Assembly: GCA_027488135.1 (NCBI GenBank)
Contig: JAIYCH010000131.1
Coordinates: forward strand, 1-64,000
DNA: 64,000 bases
Reading direction: 5' to 3'
From: Saprospiraceae bacterium
GTDB lineage: Bacteria; Bacteroidota; Bacteroidia; Chitinophagales; Saprospiraceae
Part shown: one piece after another, positions 59,816 to 64,000 of the stretch
Position numbering within the stretch: the first letter of the stretch is position 1
Layout: each line of letters begins with the position of its first letter
Position numbers and translations under genes: made by a program
The notes under the pieces: model-generated
Seen by the model: only the letters and a program-made list of their open reading frames with translations
The model's database searches: none
What the model was told of the DNA's origin: nothing

Positions 59816-60721
59816 ATGATGAAGTGGGAAATTAGGTTTTTATTTACAATGAGTCTATTGAGTACGTTTGGCTTTGGGTTAAATGCCCAGAGTAATGTCA
59901 AAATAGTGTCTAAAAGAATCGATAAATCTTTTCCTTATCAAGAGGCCTATAGTCTCAATATTGATGGTGAAAAAGCAGAGGTAAGTATTGAAACATGGGA
60001 TAAACCTATTGTTCAGATACAAATGGAGATTACAGCAAAAAATTTAGATAGAGAACTGGCAACAAAGGACTTGGAAAAGATGAAATACATGATCCAAAGG
60101 GTCAAAAATAACCTGTATGTCAGGAACTATTTAATGAATGAAGGGGATCAGCCTACTTCTATTTTAAAAGTAGTATATCTTATAAAAGTTCCTGCCGAAT
60201 GTCCTGTGTATCTAAAGAATAACTATGGGATTGCTTCCCTTAAAAATTTGAATAGTCAGATAAAAATTAATAGCAGATTTAGTAAAGTTGGTTTGGAAAA
60301 TATTCATGGAAACATGATCATTGAATCTGTTTTTGGGGATTTACTAGGAACTGACTTATGGGGAAACCTATCCTTGAATGCCAGACGAACAGATATGTTT
60401 TTACAAAAATTATATGGAAATGTTGATATTAATGCAGAATATGGACTGATTAAGTTATTATTAGATGACAAGTTGAAGTCTCTACGCCTTAATGCAACTA
60501 ATTCGGAAGTATTTATCTTGGGTGATAATCCATTTCAAATGGGGATGGATATACAAGTTAAAAACGGACAACTTGATTTTCCTTTACATCCCAAATTTAA
60601 AGTGAAGGAGCAAAAAGAAATAGGACTTAGAACATTGTTCATTCCCTCTCCAAAAGATCAGATGACTCCTATAACCATTAGAATTAATTTGGGTGATTTA
60701 CTTTTTATAAAAAAGAATTAA
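59816..60721 (+). CDS. Exported DUF4097-like beta-repeat protein
   Basis: A 301-residue protein with a signal peptide ending near NAQS (residue 27). The body is an array of short beta strands that look like a right-handed helix or adhesin-like repeat (VYLKNNYGIASLKNLNSQIKIN, IHGNMIIESVFGDLLG, YGNVDINAEYGLIKLLL), as in the DUF4097 proteins that often end ECF sigma operons. The last gene of the three-gene run, it may be the envelope sensor or effector of the sigma response. The end overlaps the phosphodiesterase gene by four bases on the opposite strand. Confidence 0.65.
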   Translation: MMKWEIRFLFTMSLLSTFGFGLNAQSNVKIVSKRIDKSFPYQEAYSLNIDGEKAEVSIETWDKPIVQIQMEITAKNLDRELATKDLEKMKYMIQRVKNNLYVRNYLMNEGDQPTSILKVVYLIKVPAECPVYLKNNYGIASLKNLNSQIKINSRFSKVGLENIHGNMIIESVFGDLLGTDLWGNLSLNARRTDMFLQKLYGNVDINAEYGLIKLLLDDKLKSLRLNATNSEVFILGDNPFQMGMDIQVKNGQLDFPLHPKFKVKEQKEIGLRTLFIPSPKDQMTPITIRINLGDLLFIKKN

Positions 60722-61209
60722 GTATTTAGATGTATGACATCCATGTCTTTTATGGTTTTTCCTACAATAGAAAACCTGACTAAGGTTCGAACATGATGAA
60801 AACCTTCCCGGCCTGCGGCTCCCGGGTTCACATGTAAATGACCCAGGGTTGGACACTTCATTACTTTGAGAATATGAGAGTGTCCACAGATAAAAAGGTT
60901 GGGTTTATTTTCTGCGATTAACTTTTTAGCCAACGGCGTATATTTTCCAGGATAACCGCCTATGTGAAGCATAACAATTTTCAGATCCTCTTTTTGCAGA
61001 ATTTGGTACTCTGGATAGGCAATACGATATATTCCTCCGTCAATATTTCCATACACACAAGTAAAATTCTTGTTTTCATAAAAGGTCATATTTTCAGGTA
61101 GCCTGCCCAAATCACCAGCATGCCAAATTTCATCACAATCAATAAAGTGTTTCTTTATTTTTTCGTCCCAGAATCCGTGGGTGTCACTTAAAAGCCCGAT
61201 TCTAATCAT
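60718..61209 (-). CDS. YfcE/MJ0936-type metallophosphoesterase
   Basis: A 163-residue phosphodiesterase. The metal motifs are in order: LLSDTHG near residue 5, HAGDLG near 31, YGNIDGG near 54, and CGHSHI near 110, completing a calcineurin-like active site. Short members of this family hydrolyse phosphodiesters, with the physiological substrate unclear. It lies 15 bases downstream of aroC on the same strand, so it could be co-transcribed. It overlaps the end of the DUF4097-like gene. Confidence 0.9.
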   Translation of the reverse strand: MIRIGLLSDTHGFWDEKIKKHFIDCDEIWHAGDLGRLPENMTFYENKNFTCVYGNIDGGIYRIAYPEYQILQKEDLKIVMLHIGGYPGKYTPLAKKLIAENKPNLFICGHSHILKVMKCPTLGHLHVNPGAAGREGFHHVRTLVRFSIVGKTIKDMDVIHLNT

Positions 61210-61223
61210 TTGAATGCTTGTAG

Positions 61224-62306
61224 TTATAATTTTACAGCTTTATTTCTTAGCATAAAATCGGCCAGTACAAGCGCAGCCATGCTCTCAACGATCGGAACGG
61301 CTCGTGGCACTACGCAAGGATCGTGTCGGCCTTTTCCTGTAATTATTGTAGATTGACCATATTTATCGACTGAATCTTGTGCAGGAATAATGGTGGCAAC
61401 GGGTTTAAACGCTGCCCTAAAATAAATATCCATACCATTGGAAATTCCACCTTGAATTCCTCCTGAAAAATTGGTTTTGGTAGAAATATTACCGTCATCT
61501 TTTGCAAAAAATGAATCATTGTGCTCCGATCCTTTCATAGTTATGCCATCAAAACCAGAACCATATTCGAATCCTTTACAGGCATTAATTGATAAAATAG
61601 CTTTTCCCAATTCAGCGTGAAGTTTATCAAATACCGGTTCACCGAGACCAACGGGAACGCCAGTTATATTACATGTCACGGATCCACCGATGGTGTCGCC
61701 GTCTTTTCTTATTTGTTTAATTAACTGAATCATTTCCTCAGCTAATTTTGGATCAGGACATCTTACATCGTTTGATTCAATAAGTCCATAATCAATATTA
61801 TTTGGTGGATAAGGCATGCCAATAGAGCCAACCTGGCTTACCCAAGCATTAATTGTTATGCCAAAATGATTTAAAAAAAGTTTAGCTATGGCGCCGGCGG
61901 CAACCCTTGCTGCTGTTTCCCTGGCAGAAGAACGACCACCCCCTCTATAATCTCTGTGCCCATATTTAACTTCAAAGGTGTAATCAGCATGAGAAGGTCT
62001 GAATGAATCTTTTATATGACTATAATCACCTGATTTTTGATCATCATTAGGAATGATCATGGCAATAGGACTTCCAGTAGCTAAACCTTCAAAGACACCG
62101 GATAAAATTTGAACCTCATCATTTTCTTTCCTTTGTGTAACAATATTTGATTGTCCTGGTCGTCTGCGGCGTAACTCAGATTGAATAAAATCTACATTAA
62201 TGTCTATTCCAGCAGGACAGCCATCTATAATTACCCCAATTCCTTTACCATGTGATTCTCCAAAGGTGGTTATGGTAAATAGCTTGCCGAAAATACTCCC
62301 TCCCAT
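61224..62306 (-). CDS. aroC: Chorismate synthase
   Basis: A 360-residue enzyme of normal length. Conserved blocks are [19 protein letters not shown] near residue 15, [19 protein letters not shown] near 120, and the later [12 protein letters not shown] near 280, with final [11 protein letters not shown] near 325. It converts EPSP to chorismate with reduced FMN. The start at 62306 gives the canonical N-terminus [19 protein letters not shown] promoter element (TAAGTTTG on the minus strand) lies about 50 bases upstream. Confidence 0.97.
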   Translation of the reverse strand: MGGSIFGKLFTITTFGESHGKGIGVIIDGCPAGIDINVDFIQSELRRRRPGQSNIVTQRKENDEVQILSGVFEGLATGSPIAMIIPNDDQKSGDYSHIKDSFRPSHADYTFEVKYGHRDYRGGGRSSARETAARVAAGAIAKLFLNHFGITINAWVSQVGSIGMPYPPNNIDYGLIESNDVRCPDPKLAEEMIQLIKQIRKDGDTIGGSVTCNITGVPVGLGEPVFDKLHAELGKAILSINACKGFEYGSGFDGITMKGSEHNDSFFAKDDGNISTKTNFSGGIQGGISNGMDIYFRAAFKPVATIIPAQDSVDKYGQSTIITGKGRHDPCVVPRAVPIVESMAALVLADFMLRNKAVKL

Positions 62307-62356
62307 ATATTAAACTTTCTTAAAGTGGATCTTTTTAAAAAATGAACACAATATAA

Positions 62357-62364
62357 CAAACTTA
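62357..62364 (-). promoter_or_regulatory. Candidate -7 element for aroC
   Basis: On the minus strand this reads TAAGTTTG, an exact TAnnTTTG match about 51 bases before the aroC start. The divergent mutS2 gene begins at 62410, so the control region is shared. Confidence 0.4.
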
Positions 62365-62409
62365 TATACCCTGTTATTTGTTCCACACGGAAAGTTAAAG
62401 ACAATTTTT

Positions 62410-64000
62410 ATGACTTACGAACCAAGTGACTTTTTAGTCAGACTTGAATTTGATAAAATTATTGAATTAATCGCCAATAATTGTTTGGGCAATCTAGGCA
62501 TTGAACAAGCTCACCATATCGCGCCTGAGCTAAATTTATCTTTAATTGAAAAAAGATTAAATGAGGTTTCTGAGTTTATGAGGGGTATTCAACATGCAGA
62601 TACGATAAACTTATCTAATTATGAGGATATAAGAGATGATTTAAAAATGTTAGCTATTGAGGATTACGTTCTTCCGGAAGAGGGATTTAAAAGAATAAGT
62701 AAACAGCTCTATTCTGTTTCTACTATTTACAGGTATTTTACCACTGAAAGAACGCTTATCTATCCTAATTTATACAACATAATTAAATCGTTAGATTTTG
62801 ATTTTGCCATTGCGAAAGAAATTGATAAAGTCTTGGATTCTGACGGAAATATTAGGCCCGATGCCTCACCAGAATTAGGCAGGATAAGAAGATCTATTCA
62901 GTTTAAAATGAAAGAACTGGATAAAGTTTTCAGGCAAATTATACAAGATTACAGAGGAAAAGGCTGGCTAACAGATAATTTAGAGGGTTATAGAAACGGT
63001 AGGAGAGTATTGAGTGTGCCTTCAGAGCACAAAAGAAAAATAAGAGGTATTATTCATGACGAATCAGCGACAGGTAGAACTACTTTTATTGAACCAGAGG
63101 GCGTCATAGATATAAATAATGACGTATTTGATTTAGAACAAGAGGAAAGGAAGGAGATTTATAGAATTTTAAAGGCTCTAAGTGCTTTTTTAAGACCTTA
63201 CGCTCCTGGTTTTAAAGTTTTTCAAGATGTACTTATTCAATTTGATTTGATTCAGGCAAAATCAAGAATTTCTTTGAAGTTAAAGGCAACCAAGCCTATT
63301 ATCAAGGATTTGCCTATGATAAAAATTTACAAAGGCAGGCATCCCTTATTGTTATTAAAAAATGCAGTCCTGGGTAAACCAACGGTTCCTTTTTCATTGA
63401 CTTTGGGTGAAAAAAACAGGATTTTGGTTCTAAGTGGTCCCAATGCCGGTGGTAAATCTATTACCATGAAATCATTGGGGTTATTGCAACTTATGGTTCA
63501 GTCTGGTCTTCCTGTTCCTGCAGATCCATTAAGTGAGTTTGGTATTTTTAATGAATTTTTTGCGGATATTGGAGACCAACAATCTATTGAAGATGATTTA
63601 AGTACCTATAGTTCCCGATTAATTAATATGAATTCCTTTATTCGTAAATCGGGAAGAAAGTCACTTTTGCTTATTGATGAGTTTGGTTCTGGAACTGATC
63701 CACAATTTGGTGGAGCTATTGCTGAAAGTATTTTAAGAGAATTAAATACAAAAGAAGTGGTTGGTGTTATTACTACTCACTATTCAAACTTAAAAATATT
63801 TGCATATAATACGGAAGGTATTATAAATGGTTGTATGGCTTATGATATGGATAATCTTACGCCGACCTATCATTTTATTGAGGGTAAACCTGGTTCTTCC
63901 TACGCTTTCGAAATTGCTTCAAAAAGTGGTTTGCCAGATAATGTAATTACCTATGCTCAATCAAGAACCAGAAAAAGTGAAAAGGAAGTCGATGAATTAT
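62410..64000 (+). CDS. mutS2: MutS2-family ATPase/endonuclease, truncated by the window
   Basis: An open frame from the ATG at 62410 runs to the last base, so the 3' end is outside the window. The visible 530 residues contain the MutS2 core and ATPase. FLVRLEFDKIIELIA is the N-terminus, RGIIHDESATGRTTFIEPE lies near residue 216, Walker A GPNAGGKSI near 343, Walker B LLLIDEFGSGTDPQFGG near 422, and TTHYSNLKIFAY near 456. The C-terminal Smr nuclease domain is not yet reached. MutS2 lacks the mismatch-reading domain of MutS and acts on branched DNA or stalled ribosomes. It diverges from aroC. Confidence 0.95.
   Translation, partial: MTYEPSDFLVRLEFDKIIELIANNCLGNLGIEQAHHIAPELNLSLIEKRLNEVSEFMRGIQHADTINLSNYEDIRDDLKMLAIEDYVLPEEGFKRISKQLYSVSTIYRYFTTERTLIYPNLYNIIKSLDFDFAIAKEIDKVLDSDGNIRPDASPELGRIRRSIQFKMKELDKVFRQIIQDYRGKGWLTDNLEGYRNGRRVLSVPSEHKRKIRGIIHDESATGRTTFIEPEGVIDINNDVFDLEQEERKEIYRILKALSAFLRPYAPGFKVFQDVLIQFDLIQAKSRISLKLKATKPIIKDLPMIKIYKGRHPLLLLKNAVLGKPTVPFSLTLGEKNRILVLSGPNAGGKSITMKSLGLLQLMVQSGLPVPADPLSEFGIFNEFFADIGDQQSIEDDLSTYSSRLINMNSFIRKSGRKSLLLIDEFGSGTDPQFGGAIAESILRELNTKEVVGVITTHYSNLKIFAYNTEGIINGCMAYDMDNLTPTYHFIEGKPGSSYAFEIASKSGLPDNVITYAQSRTRKSEKEVDEL

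Noticed and set aside
1-64000. CRISPR arrays, tRNA or rRNA genes, insertion sequences, riboswitches
   Set aside because: No evenly spaced repeats, cloverleaf, ribosomal sequence, transposase or inverted-repeat ends were seen, and the short intergenic gaps leave little room.

Overview
The window is 64 kb of AT-rich bacterial chromosome from a member of the Bacteroidota, plausibly of the Saprospiria type. The phylum call rests on a SusC/SusD/SusE outer-membrane uptake locus, a protein with a type IX secretion (T9SS) C-terminal sorting domain, repeated TAnnTTTG -7 promoter elements, a near absence of Shine-Dalgarno sequences, and several Bacteroidota-only lipoprotein and hypothetical families. 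The Saprospiria placement is only an inference from overall flavour. Coding density is very high: no gap exceeds about 190 bases, and I saw no tRNA, rRNA, CRISPR array, transposase or prophage gene.

Region by region. 1-9.5 kb holds the 3' end of a membrane protein (possibly an ABC1/AarF kinase), a YtxJ bacillithiol-type thiol protein, a YbaK/ProX-type deacylase, a KDPG-aldolase/TesB pair, two lipoproteins, a FemAB-like acyltransferase overlapping a TauE permease, a divergent gamma-glutamyltransferase-like enzyme and recF. 9.6-12.8 kb has pdhA, then a TPR protein, ribH and an MBL-fold hydrolase. 12.8-24 kb is a starch/maltodextrin utilisation locus: a membrane-spanning propeller/HTH regulator, SusC, a SusD with two starch-binding-like modules inserted in it, a SusE-like lipoprotein carrying the same two modules, and a GH13 amylase. 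24-28 kb (DUF3299-like protein, TonB receptor, COG0523 GTPase) looks like a metal, probably zinc, homeostasis locus with a 17-bp dyad between two divergent genes. An SLC45/GPH-like sugar transporter and an M28 peptidase follow.

31-47 kb is mostly housekeeping: alpha/beta hydrolase and SDR, ferredoxin, mutS-dapB, a helical protein of unknown function, a T9SS cargo protein with dockerin-like and cohesin-like regions, a LytS/LytTR two-component pair, fabD-yqgE, an M23 endopeptidase, purM and an nth lacking the usual iron-sulfur cysteine pattern. 47-50 kb is the clearest accessory element: an 832-residue protein with an N-terminal DUF4157 (HExxH) domain, as found on contractile-injection-system cargo and polymorphic toxins, plus a tightly linked small protein that may be its chaperone or immunity partner. 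50-64 kb returns to core functions: oligopeptidase B, aminotransferase, acyl-CoA carboxylase beta subunit, exonuclease, PlsB/PlsC-like acyltransferase, engB, a beta-barrel protein, an ECF sigma/anti-sigma/DUF4097-like operon, a phosphodiesterase, aroC and a truncated mutS2.

The genes that most clearly work together are those of the starch locus. The regulator probably senses oligosaccharide in the periplasm and binds two ATCATGAT palindromes, 22 bp apart, upstream of susC. SusD/SusE capture the glycan, SusC imports it, the GH13 enzyme cleaves it, and the downstream MFS carrier may take maltose-type sugars across the inner membrane.
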